The notes: generated by a model not told the origin, from the letters alone. A stretch of DNA of 64,000 nt from Aplectana chamaeleonis (GCA_029168955.1 JAPDOI010000040.1:2406501-2470500); one strand, 5' to 3'; positions 23,410-34,009 are shown, counted from the first letter of the stretch. Made by a program: numbers and translations.

Positions 23410-24600
23410 CTATGACGTCCTGCACGCTCCCACTGATGTCTGCACACTTTCTGTGACATCCCGCACACTCCCACTGATGTCCTGCACACTTTCTATGACG
23501 TCCTGCACACTCCCACTGATGTCCTGCACACTTTCTGTGACATCCTGCACACTCCCACTGATGTCCTGCTCACTTTCTATGACGTCCTGCACACTCCCAC
23601 TAACGTCCTTCACACTCCAACTGCTGGCCTGCTCACATCCTGTGACATCCTGCACATTCCCACTGATTTCCTGCACACTTTGTATGAAGTCCTGCACGCT
23701 CCCACTAATGTCCTGCGCAGATTCTGTGACATCCTGCACTCTCACACTAATGTCTTGCACACTCCCACTGATGTCCTGCACACTTTCTGTGACATCCTGC
23801 ACACTCCCACTAATGTCTTGCACACTCCCACTGATGTCCTGCACACTTTCTGTGACATCCTGCACACTCCCACTGATGTCCAGCGCACATTCTGTGACAT
23901 CCTACACATTCCCACTGATGTCCTGCACACTTTCTATGAAGTCCTGCACGCTCCCACTGATGTCCTGCGCACATTTTGTGGCACATTTCCACTAATGTCT
24001 CGCACACTCTCACTGATGTCCTGCACACTTTCTGTGACATCCTGCATCCTGCACACTCCCACTAATGTCTCGCACACTCTCACTGATATCCTGCACACTT
24101 TCTGCGACATCCTGCACACTCCCACTAATGTCTCGCACACTCTCACTGATGTCCTGCACACTTTCTGTGACATCCTGCACACTCCCACTGATGTCCCGCA
24201 CACTTTCTGTGACATCCTGCACACTCCCACTGATCTCCCGCACACTTTCTGTGACATCCTGCACACTCCGACTGATGTCCCGCACACTTTCTGTGACATC
24301 CTGCACACTCCCACTGATGTTCTGCACACTTTCTGTGACATCCTGCACATTCCCTTTGATGTCCTGCACACTTTCTACGGCGTTCTGCACACTCGCAGTG
24401 ATGTCCTGCACACTTTCTGTGACATCCTGCACACTCCCACTGATGTCCTGCACACTTTCTGTTACATCCTGCACGCTCCCACTGATGTCCTGCACACTTT
24501 CTGTGACATCCTGCACACTCCCACTGATGTCCTGCACACTTTTTGTGGCATCCTGCACACTTCCACTGATGTCCTGCACACTTTCTACGGCGTTCTGCGC
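23410..24600. repeat. 42-bp minisatellite (two 21-bp halves)
   Basis: The unit joins ACTCCCACTGATGTCCTGCAC and its near relative ACTTTCTGTGACATCCTGCAC; about 28 units are present. The period is a multiple of three and lacks stops in most phases, so long frames of up to 326 aa appear on both strands (for example repeats of DVLHTFCDILHTPT, or SVQDVTESVQDISG on the minus strand). No start, splice or terminal context supports translation. Confidence 0.95.
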
Positions 24601-24619
24601 ACAACCATTTGGGTTACAT

Positions 24620-24660
24620 GCACGCTCATGCCGATCACTTTGTCCGCAGGGCTACCGTAA
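24620..24660. repeat. 41-bp inverted repeat, left arm
   Basis: The partner is at 25,372-25,412, with four mismatches in 41 (centre GATCACTTTGTCCGCAGGG). The pair brackets the gap between the two minisatellite blocks. Confidence 0.8.
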
Positions 24661-24749
24661 CCCTCCTTCGAAAAAATTCCAAGTGTCAGCCTCAATATGA
24701 GCACATCGTAATAGCCAACAATCGTGTTTGCTCAATTTCGACCTCCTAA

Positions 24750-25241
24750 GGCCCTAGTTATACACCGGCGGGACGCTGCGAAAATAGCAAGACAACTATC
24801 ACTTATATGCGCCCTAACTGCGCTCAGGCATGCCAAAAGGAACAGTAGTCGCAGAAAAACGCGCCGGAAGGCCGCACAGAGCAGTTATACACGCCGCGGC
24901 ACCGTATACCGCATCCTTACGGGACCTGCCCTGTTGGAAATTTGCCAATTTCCACCAGCTGATTATTTTTCAGATTTAAAATTGGTAAAACATTACCAAA
25001 ACGACATAACGAGCACTGTAATGACGAGAGGAATTGATTATTAGTGCTCTTCTGCAAATAAAAAGTGTCAGAAGCGAAAAAACCGATAAAATACCATTAA
25101 AAACGCCTGGAAATTTTTGTCCGCAGTATTGCGTCAAAGACGCCGAAGACGCAATATTGCAGACGAATCCCAGATTCACGCAGCAAGCGGCGGCAATGTC
25201 ATCGCGAGACGTTTTCATTCCGCTGGTGTATAACTAGGGCC
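24750..25241. mobile_element. PIF/Harbinger-like MITE
   Basis: Inverted ends GGCCCTAGTTATACACCGG and GGCCCTAGTTATACACCAG (mirrored) are flanked by TAA at 24,747-24,749 and 25,242-25,244. A 3-bp TAA duplication with a GG-starting terminus fits Tourist/PIF-Harbinger MITEs. The element is 492 bp and non-coding. Confidence 0.75.
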
Positions 25242-25371
25242 TAAGCCACTTCCCAGCGGATTCTAGAAGAGAGCGGTGTGTGAATGAATGCATACCGCTC
25301 CTCTACCCTTTTGTACCCCGCATGTTATGAGCGTGTGTTATCGTTCGTTATCATATTTTGTTCAAGAATGT

Positions 25372-25412
25372 TTATGGTAGCCCTGCGGAAAAAATGATCG
25401 GCATGGGCGTGC
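25372..25412. repeat. 41-bp inverted repeat, right arm
   Basis: Reverse complement of 24,620-24,660 with four mismatches. Confidence 0.8.
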
Positions 25413-25730
25413 TTGTATTTTGGTCCCGCAAACTTTCTACGGCGTCCGGCGCATCCCACTTGGGTCCCGCACACGTTCTATTGCGTCTTGCGCACTTCCA
25501 CTTGGTCACCTCACAGTTTCTACGGCGTCCAACGTACTTTCTTTTGGGTCCCACACATTTTCTACGACGTTCTGCGCACTCTCATTTGGGTCCCGCACAC
25601 TTTCTATGGCGTCCAGCGCACTGCCACTTGAATCCCACACACATTCTAGGGCGTCTTGCGCACTCCTACTGGGGTTCCGCACACTATCTACGGCGTTCTG
25701 TGGCGCACTTCTGATTCACACCGTGCGGCG
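25413..25730. repeat. Degenerate 42-bp minisatellite, second block
   Basis: Seven diverged units with the same 42-base period follow in the same orientation as the first block, e.g. TTTCTACGGCGTCCGGCGCA then CCCACTTGGGTCCCGCACAC. The last unit of the first block (TTTCTACGGCGTTCTGCGCA, 24,579-24,598) is of the same type, so the blocks are one array split in two. Confidence 0.85.
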
Positions 25731-25759
25731 TTCCAAAAAGTACTTCCAAGATCCCGCCG

Positions 25760-26755
25760 CATTGTTTGAAGCGTTGTCCCGACTCAGGGAGCGTTCAATC
25801 CTGAGAAAAAGCTTATCAGTAACGGTGTTTATTTGATTACTTCATTTTTACGAATTAGTAAACGTCGGATGGTTTATAATAACATGTTTACGTGTTTTTG
25901 TCTTTTTCGACCCTCAGTTTTGAGGTTCCACAAAAATTGAGCTACAAACTTCAAATTTTGACAGGAGCTAGGTGCAATCATAACCAACTTTCTGGCCAAA
26001 AATGAGCTTTCTAGCTCAACGATAAGTGTTCCAACAAGATCGTGTACGCCAACTGAAAAAAAGGAGATGAACCATTTTTCGACCAAAATCACGTGGTTTT
26101 GACAATTTTTCTCGGATCTCAGGTAACCATTCCGGACCATTTTTTGAAGAGTTATTCAACTTTCTAAAGTATATTGAATGCAAAAAGAACGGACTTTCTA
26201 CGTTCACTCTGGACCCTGATACTGAGATCAGGGGGTTGCGCGATGGCGAGTCAAAGCCAAATCTGGTGAGCGCTTCGCGCTCACCACAATTCTATCCTCA
26301 ATTCTATCCTTATCCAAAAGATGCCTCAGCAACAGTTTCAATGGTTGAAATTCGAATGCAGGTCTATATCAGAGCCCTTTTCAGCAGTGCTGTGCTTCTG
26401 TGCGATGAATGAGGTTATCGTTCATGTTCTCGTGTCACGTAAATCCGCCATGACCATTTTGACCAGTGTGATAGCTTATACTGTAGGCACCCCCGAGTCA
26501 GTGCCATGAGTTCGTATTAAGATCAAAGAGGTGCCTCTGCATCCGCTCGTGAATGGTCTCCTACCAGTTGCGCTGGATCTCGATATGGTAATCCTACAGA
26601 CGGCTGCTCAATGGTCAAAATCTGGTTCAACCCTCTGCTTGGGCGGAAGTGATGTTAACGAGACTGTCAACGAAAGCTCTCATTCATGCCGCTTGAAAAG
26701 TAACAGAAAAATAAATCTCGATTCCGTAGTAATTATGTAGTTGAACTGGACCACG
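25760..26755. other. Unassigned stretch with one perfect hairpin
   Basis: No gene was recognised. A perfect 8-bp hairpin, GGTGAGCG-CTTCG-CGCTCACC, lies near 26,264-26,285. Short frames have no support. Confidence 0.4.
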
Positions 26756-26775
26756 AGGTTGATATACAGTTTATT

Positions 26776-26815
26776 GGCTTACGCACGTTTCGGCGGAATC
26801 GCCTTCTTCAGAGCC
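26776..26815 (-). ncRNA. Hammerhead-ribozyme-like motif
   Basis: Read on the minus strand: stem I GGCU (26,815-26,812), core CUGAAGA (matches CUGANGA), one extra A, stem II GGCG/CGCC with loop AUUC, core GAA, stem III ACG/CGU with a 2-base loop, cleavage base A after GU, then AGCC (26,779-26,776), which closes stem I perfectly. Penelope-like retroelements are known to carry such minimal hammerheads in their terminal repeats. This one lies about 200 bases downstream of the GIY-YIG stop codon of a Penelope-like element. The A between the core and stem II is unusual, and the very short stems make chance harder to exclude. Confidence 0.5.
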
Positions 26816-27020
26816 TGAAAGGAGCAAGTCAGAAATGTGATTATCCGGCCAAATGTCGGCTAAACCTTACTGAGATTCGAGAGAGATTTTTTCCAAAACG
26901 TAGTCAAAAACAGAGAAATTAAGAAATTACCGCACCTTGGCAGGAAACTCGCTAGATGAATCAGCACGATAGAGCGGTGGTGGAAAGCGGAGCACAGGAC
27001 GAGACCGCTGCCTCTCGACG

Positions 27021-27572
27021 TTAAAATGCGAGTCTGAGGTAGGTCTTGAGCTCTCCAGCTATATATAGGCATTCCCCCTTCCGATTGATTTTTGGGTCGC
27101 TCGCCTGGATCCAAAAACCTTCCAGGGTTTTTCTGGCGGGGGTATCGTTTTCTCGCCCCAATATCTCGACCTTGACGTGATAATTATCGCCATTGTGCGC
27201 GTTGACACGGTGACACCCCAGAACTGTTGATACCCGGAGCTTATTTTTCCCATCTAAGTGCTCTTTGACTCTAACATAGAGCGGCCGCGATGTCTCCCCA
27301 ATATATTGCTCGCCGCACAGTTGGCACGAGATCCTGTAGACCACACCGCATGCAGTGCAATCTCCCTCTCTACCAAATGGGCAAACAACACAATTGGGAG
27401 TAGTGCGAATACGGTCATATAGACGGTTTCGGATAAGACGGTTTCGGAGGTGGTTAGGGGGTATGTCGACGATTGCGACGGAGCTTTCCAGACCAGCTTT
27501 TTTCAGGCATTTGCGCAAAAATCTGCTCACTTTATCAGGAATGAAGGGCATTTCCAAGGGTATTTTGCTCTC
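27021..27572 (-). pseudogene. GIY-YIG endonuclease domain of the Penelope-like element
   Basis: The endonuclease nicks target DNA for integration. The open frame from 27,557 is 178 aa. A four-cysteine zinc-binding-like motif, CVVC then CTAC (residues 56-70), is followed directly by the GIY-YIG core GVVYRISC (71-78) and QYIGETSRPLYVRVKEHL (84-101). The later LEGFWIQ segment supplies the expected Glu near residue 146. The frame is one off from the RT frame, and both read through the segment around 27,545-27,575, so a single-base indel there separates the domains. The catalytic residues look intact. Confidence 0.88.
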
Positions 27573-28642
27573 AATCGCTGTTTTTCCCGGCGCGCGGCTG
27601 GGCCCCTGGATCTACGTCGGACCAAAGTTGTGGGATATCCGTTCAAAGCTGCAATACCATGCGCCATTTGAACAGATTCTTTTTGTTCGTCTTCTCCGGT
27701 GCAGACGCATTTCGCTGTGCGGTACATATTTTTAACAATTACCCTTTTTGTGTGCGATGGGTGAGCTGATTGGTAATGCACAATTATATTTTTGTTACTA
27801 GGTTTACGATACCATTTTCTTGCAAAAACGCCCCCAGAAAATTTTATTTGTACATTTAGGAAAGGGAGACAATTTACCACCGGTTTTTCCTGGGTAAATT
27901 TAACGTTTTCCGATTGATTATTGAGGAGTTCAAAACACTGGTCCATTTCCTCCTGTGTGGGGCAGACGACAAAGCAGTCGTCTATGTACCTACAGTATAG
28001 CATAGGAAGCCGTGCTAGCACCGGAGATTCGATTTTACCCATAAATGCTATGGCGAGCGTCGGAGCTAAGCGCTGTCCCATGGCCAGCCCTCTGACCTGA
28101 CTAAAGTATTGACCTGACCATCTGAAGATATTGCATTTAAGACACTTCTTGAGAAGTGTCATTAGCTGCTCAATTGAAAACCCATACATGTTAATGGAGC
28201 CTTGGTGTTGGGTAAGAAGCTCGAAAACGATGGGTCTGACTTTGATAGAGCTAGCAGAGATAGTAGCCAGATCTTCTCCCGTTGGAAACTTGTGGGTCTT
28301 TACGAGCAGGTATAAAACCGGGCAAGTTGGCGAGTCAATTTTGAGGCGAGTAATGAAAAACGGATTCAAATCCGCTGATTTTCCCACTCTAACCCACTCT
28401 CTGTTGAGTCTACGATACTGTGCTTGGAATTCTTTGGCAGAGGAGGGACGGTAAAGTGAGATATCCCGCAGATGTTGCTCCGTTATAGCCTTGTCCAGCT
28501 GGTCAGGGATTATGACAAATTCCCCTCCCTTATCGCTGACGGAAAGGCGTATTGCCTTAGACTCTACCAACTCCCGAATCTCTCTGAGTCCACAAGCCTG
28601 AGCGGGGGGAAGATTTGACGAGATCCTTCCTTTGCGAGCGCG
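27527..28642 (-). pseudogene. Penelope-like reverse transcriptase with motif A deleted
   Basis: The frame opens after a stop at 28,643-28,645. It contains the N-terminal AIRLSVSDKGGEFVIIP segment, LYLLVKTHKFP, KVRPIV (residues 111-115 counted from 28,570), GLAMG (151-155), and the catalytic YIDD (185-188, at about 28,018-28,007). In PLE proteins about 100 residues with the motif A aspartate lie between RPIV and the AMG motif. Here there are fewer than 40, so an in-frame deletion of roughly 65-70 codons near 28,195-28,225 has removed motif A. There is no ATG at the natural start. The product would be catalytically dead. Confidence 0.85.
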
Positions 28643-28660
28643 GTCAAAAACTTTTAAAAC

Positions 28661-29269
28661 CTAGACGGCAAAAATGCGAAAAGTGATATCAGAGCCTAGA
28701 TTAGGGTCCTGCTGCTTGAAAAAGGTGTTGGGGAAGGGAATTTGGGGTAAAGCTCTGATTGGCGCAGGTAATATTGCATTGCCTATGTTAGCTTTATAGA
28801 TCACTGTAAAAAAGCATTTTGTTTCATAGTGCCATGTGATTTATTTGGGAATAAATTTGTATATTATCAGTTTTGCATCATGATATTATGCATTACGCTA
28901 GCTTGGGGTCCACAATCGTAATACCCAATACTTTCCATTTTATAGTGTAATAGCCAGTAGTGGACACAACGATTGTATGGTTTCCAGATGGCGATTCGCG
29001 CTCTTCGGAGCCCCGCCTGCTGGGCAGAGGCCGTGGTTTCATATTGGCTCGCGGTCCGAACGCAAAGTGCCGTGACGCAGATTTGCGTTCGGACCGCGCA
29101 CCGTTTCGTACTGACCGTGGTGATACACCGGTCGGAACGCTCGCAATGGTGAGTCGGAACGTCGCCGATCCCGCGGTCTGTCCTATTGTTGCGAGCAGTC
29201 AGCCCTATTTCTTGTCCGAGGAGGTTCGCCGTCCCTAGAAGTCACTCGTGTCCAACTGTCACGTTTCTC
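28661..29269. other. Unassigned stretch with a 17-bp perfect hairpin
   Basis: CGCGGTCCGAACGCAAA (29,050-29,066) is perfectly mirrored at 29,082-29,098 with a 15-base loop. The rest shows no gene. An open frame over the hairpin (28,960-29,238) has no support. Confidence 0.45.
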
Positions 29270-29437
29270 GGCGCTTAACACAATCCTACTATCTATATTT
29301 GCCTTGCTCTATATGTGTGTCTGCTCGTGTGTTTGAGAGGGAGCTGGATTTTGGTCGGCCTGTCTTGAGCAGTTGACACCCGGCTGTCACATCCACTGTG
29401 AACGTATGCAGCCTGAGCGCCCTTCTATGTCACCAGC
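29270..29437. repeat. Dispersed repeat R7, copy 1
   Basis: TTGACACCCGGCTGTCACA, ACCCACTGT-like words and GTATGCAGC are shared in order with 52,390-52,560, after a TGTGTG-rich stretch. It is non-coding. Confidence 0.5.
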
Positions 29438-29479
29438 TAAATACCAACAAGTACGCAGCGTAGCTGCGTGGGTTTGCAC
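29438..29479. repeat. Short hairpin motif H, copy 3
   Basis: TAAATACCAACAAGT is followed by the hairpin ACGCAGC-GTA-GCTGCGT and GGGTTTGCAC. Related copies end both R2 repeats (5,827-5,863 and 13,716-13,753). A fourth, at 54,729, has a compensated base pair. Confidence 0.6.
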
Positions 29480-30800
29480 AGCGGCAGCGATATTGTTCAT
29501 AGTCATAGCCCCTTGGAGGGTTGAAGAAAATCAATGAGTCGGTGGAAAGTAATGGCCCAGTGGCCATTAATAACATGTTCAGACTCGTAGACACTGATAT
29601 CGTTATATTAGGCCGGGACCATACTTCCCGCTACTAGCGATGCCGACAGTGCATATCGGGCATATCGATTGTTGGTCGAAATTGCCGGTAAACATTGTGT
29701 CGTGTCGCTCATCGCTGTAATGATCCCGGCCTTGAAGGCAGTAGACACGCTCAAAAATGGTATCGATTTTATGTCACGAATTGAAGGTTTGAAGCTAGTT
29801 GTATGGGAAACTAACGAGAAAGCCGACGAAAACTGCATGCTAATACTGGAATAACGGCTGTTTTTGTTATGGGGTGAAATTGGACAAGTTTGCCCGAGCG
29901 GTTGAAATAGCTACTATTGGGATAGCGAAGCCGATAGGGCGCAACTAGAGCGTTACAGCCTGTACTAGAGCGCTCACCTAGTTGGAAGCTTCAAAAACCA
30001 GCCGAAGTGATCGTATTCGTATATTGAGGGGGCGGGGTTGAAAGCCCATGGGCGTTGCTGGCAAAAATTTTCGACTCAATTTTGGTAGTTTTCACTCGTT
30101 TTTGACGCTTCCATCGGTGTGAGCGTATACTAGGGGCCATACGACCTAAGTAGCGTAGTTATGTCAACAACTTTTTCGAGTGTGTCTGCTGCCTTTGATG
30201 GAGCAATGTTCACAGGAAGAAACGTATGACTTGCTGGCAATTGTTCCATCGCTGCCATTCTGGCCGCAACGGAGTGATGGTCTGCGACCACTGAGAATCG
30301 CTTCTCCAGCTGCGAAGCAGTAGAACATAGGATTTCGTCACCGCGACCCAGCGATGTAGGACGTTTGTTACGAAGCGATCGCGATAGGAGCGCCTTTCCA
30401 CTAAACCATGTTTTGACTGCATCGCTGCTGTTTTTCATCGCAGCGATTTAGCACCCGCTGCTTCAGCGATCTGGCAGCGGCAGCGATATTGTTCATAGTG
30501 CATAGACTCGCGGGTGGTCGAAGAATTTCAATCAGTCAGTGAGAATAATGGTTGGTAGTTATCAATAACGCGTTTCGACTCGGAAACACTGTTCTTGTCA
30601 TGTGAAATTGTTCACTAGACGAAACGTGTGGCTAATGCTCCATCGCTACCATTCTGGCAGCGATGGAGCGATGATCAGCGACCATCGAAAATCGCTCTAG
30701 CAGCGTAGCAGTAAATCATAGAATTTCATCGCTGCGACCCAGCGATGTAGGATGTTTGCCACGAAGCGATCACAATTGGAGCGCCTTTGTACTACGCGCG
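29480..30800. repeat. Diverged duplicated repeat block
   Basis: Two direct repeat pairs are seen: 29,480-29,611 with 30,480-30,612 (GCGGCAGCGATATTGTTCAT), and about 30,211-30,400 with 30,620-30,800 (GCGACCCAGCGATGTAGGA). The segment 29,950-30,170 also resembles 44,780-45,000. TTTGCCCGAGCGGTTGAAAT at 29,893 recalls a tRNA A-box, so a SINE-like origin is possible. No gene was found. Confidence 0.5.
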
Positions 30801-31240
30801 ATGGAAAAGGAACAGTTGTCCCTGGCATGGCCGCAGCGACCAGGTGGAGTCGAAACAAGGTGTTTCGACGACGCATTCGCAAAGTTTTGGCAATCAGCGA
30901 CGCGTTAGAGCAGGTGTATTGTATGAAATCAGCTAAGCAAGAACTGGACATGGATATTGGAAGAGACTATGAATGAACGGGTCGGCAATAATTCACACCC
31001 TCGGCTACCGTTTTTGACCTTATCAAATGTTGCTTGATCTCGTTTAAATAAAATGTTGGTTGCTGTTGTGGCCTTTTGTTGAAAAGGATTTTTTAGACGC
31101 CATAGACCGCTCCGTGCTCCTCGTTTTTACGGACCCTTATTAATACCATCCTGCCACGGATCGCAAGCCATCAAGTGTAAAGACGAACAAGTTTATGAAT
31201 AGGTACATAAGCGGGTAAGTAAAAGGTTCTCTGATCACGT
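30801..31240. other. Unassigned stretch
   Basis: A short plus-strand frame (30,752-30,976) starts inside the preceding repeat. Nothing else is recognised. Confidence 0.3.
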
Positions 31241-31242
31241 CA

Positions 31243-31470
31243 TCAGTGCGCTAAGGAAAGAGCTTCATTGAGATCGTCCGCCGTGGTCGAGATGGAGCGT
31301 ATCTCACTTTCTCGGAGCGTGTAAGGGAGGCGTACGAGGGAGGTAAAGGAGGTCGGAAAGCCGACATCCTTTAAACTTTCGTGGATAATAGGGGAGTTGG
31401 TGCCCTTGAGGATACCGAGAGGTAAGACCCGTTTGGACCCCCCACCGCGCCCGGTGCGATTAATTTTCAA
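31243..31470 (-). CDS. ORF of protein-like composition, unknown
   Basis: A 75-aa minus-strand frame has an even, protein-like composition in its C-terminal 60 residues (VLPLGILKGTNSPIIHESL, LPYTLRESEIRSIS, TTADDLNEALSLAH). It ends in a clean stop. No splice site pair or domain was identified. It may be the last exon of a gene or a piece of an unrecognised mobile element. Confidence 0.25.
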   Translation of the reverse strand: MKINRTGRGGGSKRVLPLGILKGTNSPIIHESLKDVGFPTSFTSLVRLPYTLRESEIRSISTTADDLNEALSLAH

Positions 31471-31639
31471 TCAACTCACATATCACAAGAGTCGCATTCT
31501 TCTTTCTTTTCTTCTCCCTGAACACGACGGGATTGTGGACGATGTAGAAGCACCATTTTTTTTCTTCTTCATAAAGACACACTATTAGGCCGGGTGACCG
31601 GAACCTACAATCAGCGCACGGAGTTTGCGCACGAACTCG

Positions 31640-31960
31640 CCAATACAACTACAAGGTTTGCTGTACTTGAAAGAGTAGTCATAGCAACTCCAACCAAATC
31701 TCACTGAACACCATCAACAAAAACGTCCGAGTAATTGAACGGTACCAGCAGCCCACCATGTAGGGAGGGAGTTATTGAAGTCCCTGATCTTTCGGATCCT
31801 CAGTGCTCATCCACAATTTTGTGAGGAGCCACATCGCATTTTATCTTTGCCCATAAACATGATGATGGTGTCTCCCAACTATTCCAAGCAGACGTATGTA
31901 GAGTATTTGTAAAATAAAGTGCGTTTCATTATATTTTTCCACCCAATATTTTGATGATGC
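31640..31960. repeat. R6 copy with empty hAT site
   Basis: It aligns with 19,840-20,292 plus 22,391-22,460. At 31,867-31,874 CTCCCAAC occurs once, without the hAT element. Both copies are diverged. Confidence 0.65.
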
Positions 31961-33150
31961 CTCTCCCCATCGTTGTGCTGGGTCTTCTCCACCATAATGA
32001 ACAAACTCAGTGTGTTGAAAAACCTAAATATCCATGTTTCCAGAATCTCGTCTTTCCACGAACTTTTTTATGACACTATTTTTGATTTCGGTCGTTTCAT
32101 ATTACATATACTTTCGCTCATCCTGAAAAAGACTGTTCCACAGTTGAAAAAAATTTCACACTAATTTGCAGTCCACATGTGCTCCACAGATTGTAGCTGA
32201 TTCACGAAGTCGTTTCGACCGACGGTTCGCTGAGTTACGGAGGACTGAGGAGTCGAAATCGCTCCCAATGTCGAGGATCGCTGATATTAGCTCATTGATT
32301 GAGTAGAACTGCCCGTAACTCGTGTATACCTTACGCGTAATAAATCCTAGAAGGTGCTTCATATTGTTTTCCATGGGGCTACACGCTAGCCAAACCGAAA
32401 CTTCAATATTGCGGTGCCAAGAACATGGTGAAGGGAATATCCTATGGTGTAACCTGTTGGGATCTTAATGATTGCTGTCCTCTTCTTCCCCTAACGAGAC
32501 AGAATGTGATATTGTAAACGTATTGATACTCCTCTGAGCCCACACAATAGCGGACAAACTCCAGCTGGCTGAAGCCTGTTGTTGCGACAGAATGCCCTAT
32601 TGTTAGTAAGCAAAAGTCCAACGCAAAAGTTGGGCAGTAAGACGCATTCGGTTCTCTCCTCAAGTCACGCCATCTGGACTTCATTTTATCAGAGCTGCAT
32701 GAATCGACACTATTCTTGTTAGAGAAGATCAGATTGACATCACAAACTTTTTTAATGAGCATGTGCGCCTCTCGTCTTCACCCCAACCCGAACCTCACCA
32801 TACTCAAATCGGCTATTATGTTCCTTCGCACAGCTGGTGAATATCGGCTTTCCGAGCGCCTGCTAGACATGCTATCAATGCATTCTCACTACCTTCAGAC
32901 AGCCAGCTTACACGTAAGCAGTCCAAGAATAACCTGGATCTTGTTTAGGTTAGCCGCCGAGTTGGATTTACGCTTCCATGTTTGAAGTTCATCTCTTACA
33001 GAGAGCTTTCGAGCTGGTTTTAGTCATCATTGTGACCGTAGGAACCCGTAGTATTCAAAAAAAGGAAGAAACGGCCTTATGGCTTCTCCCATTTCTGCAT
33101 AGGATTAAATAGTCGCTCACCCCGGCGTAATGGGACATCCGGATCTGAGA
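31961..33150. other. Unassigned stretch
   Basis: Overlapping short frames on both strands (for example 32,716-32,985 plus and 32,442-32,762 minus) have no splice or domain support. No repeat partner was found. Confidence 0.35.
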
Positions 33151-33154
33151 TTAA

Positions 33155-33693
33155 GGGCAGTGTTCAAGATGATTTTTGTTCCCGAACTTTCTACTCAAAA
33201 CAATGCGAAGACCACCAAATATTAGCAAAATTAAGGAGAAACGGCGAGAAACGCAGTACAACGACTTATTTCAGTGACATTATTCTCTGGCGTGGACTAT
33301 TTGTCCGATTGGATGAACATGTTCACGGCGGTTGCCAACGGTGAAAAATGGGGCTAATCGAAAATGGAAGAGCATTTCACGCGAAAAAGTATTAGTTAGG
33401 ATCCGAAGGAAAGGATGGAGCAGTAGAGAGTAGAGAATCGCAAGGGACGGGTTCACAAAAGATTACGTCGCCACAACGAACAGTTCCAGTGAGAGTAAAA
33501 AGGTGGGGTGAGAGTAGAGGATTTCATGCCCTTCTGGTGCGTTTCTCTTGATTTCTCCGTCATTACTGTTCTACCCCGGAGCCAAACAATCGATTTTGCC
33601 GTTTATCTCGAAATCAAAGATTATCATGAACACTGCCAAACATATCGATTTAGCCGCTTATCTCAAAATCGAAGATTATCATGAACACTGCCT
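33155..33693. mobile_element. TTAA-bounded MITE, family 1a
   Basis: The 539-bp element begins GGGCAGTGTTCAAGATGATT and ends TATCATGAACACTGCCT, with TTAA at 33,151-33,154 and 33,694-33,697. The interior matches 51,391-51,874 (GACATTATTCT, TTGGATGAACATGTTCACGG). Confidence 0.8.
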
Positions 33694-33697
33694 TTAA

Positions 33698-34009
33698 TCC
33701 ACCCTAGACAGGTGAGGATTAAGATTCATGTATATGCCGAATATTTTTGCAAATTCGGATCCAAAAATAAAGTTTGGTTGGAACAGAAGAGTGTTCTAAT
33801 AGATATTTATGCGCGGTGGGGGTCCATTATGAAACGCTCGAAATTCGGAAAAAAAGTTATAAAAAATCTCTTGGAGTGATGATTCCGGAAACGTGGAGCC
33901 AGAGGTTTTTCAACGCCCTGTAACGCTTATCACAAAAGAATAGGCCCAGCACAACGCTGGAGAGTTATATCATCAAAATTCAGGTAGGAAGTATATAATG
34001 GAACAAATC
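33698..34009. other. Unassigned stretch
   Basis: AT-rich, with no gene or repeat partner seen. Confidence 0.3.

Larger units (their letters stand above)
26776..28660 (-). mobile_element. Penelope-like retroelement, damaged
   Basis: On the minus strand a reverse transcriptase region (28,642-27,527) is followed by a GIY-YIG endonuclease (from about 27,570 to 27,021) and a 3' tail with a hammerhead-like motif. This order, an RT with a GIY-YIG domain and no LTR, defines endonuclease-bearing Penelope-like elements. The 5' part upstream of 28,642 is broken by a stop, RT and endonuclease are in different frames, and RT motif A is missing, so this copy is dead. Outer boundaries are not resolved. Confidence 0.85.

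Noticed and set aside
23453..24700. Long frames of up to 326 aa on both strands in the 42-bp array
   Set aside because: The period is divisible by three and stop-free in most phases, so frames are expected without selection. No start, splice or end context.
23410..25730. CRISPR-like array
   Set aside because: Units are contiguous tandem repeats without unique spacers, and the window is eukaryotic.
26264..26285. GGTGAGCG hairpin as a Helitron 3' end
   Set aside because: No CTRR terminus at the right distance and no partner copy in the window.
29041..29100. Perfect 17-bp hairpin as a terminator or regulatory RNA
   Set aside because: No adjacent gene or U-tract; a transposon end or chance palindrome cannot be told apart.
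30752..30976. 74-aa frame as a gene
   Set aside because: It begins within a duplicated repeat block and has no conserved counterpart in the other copy.
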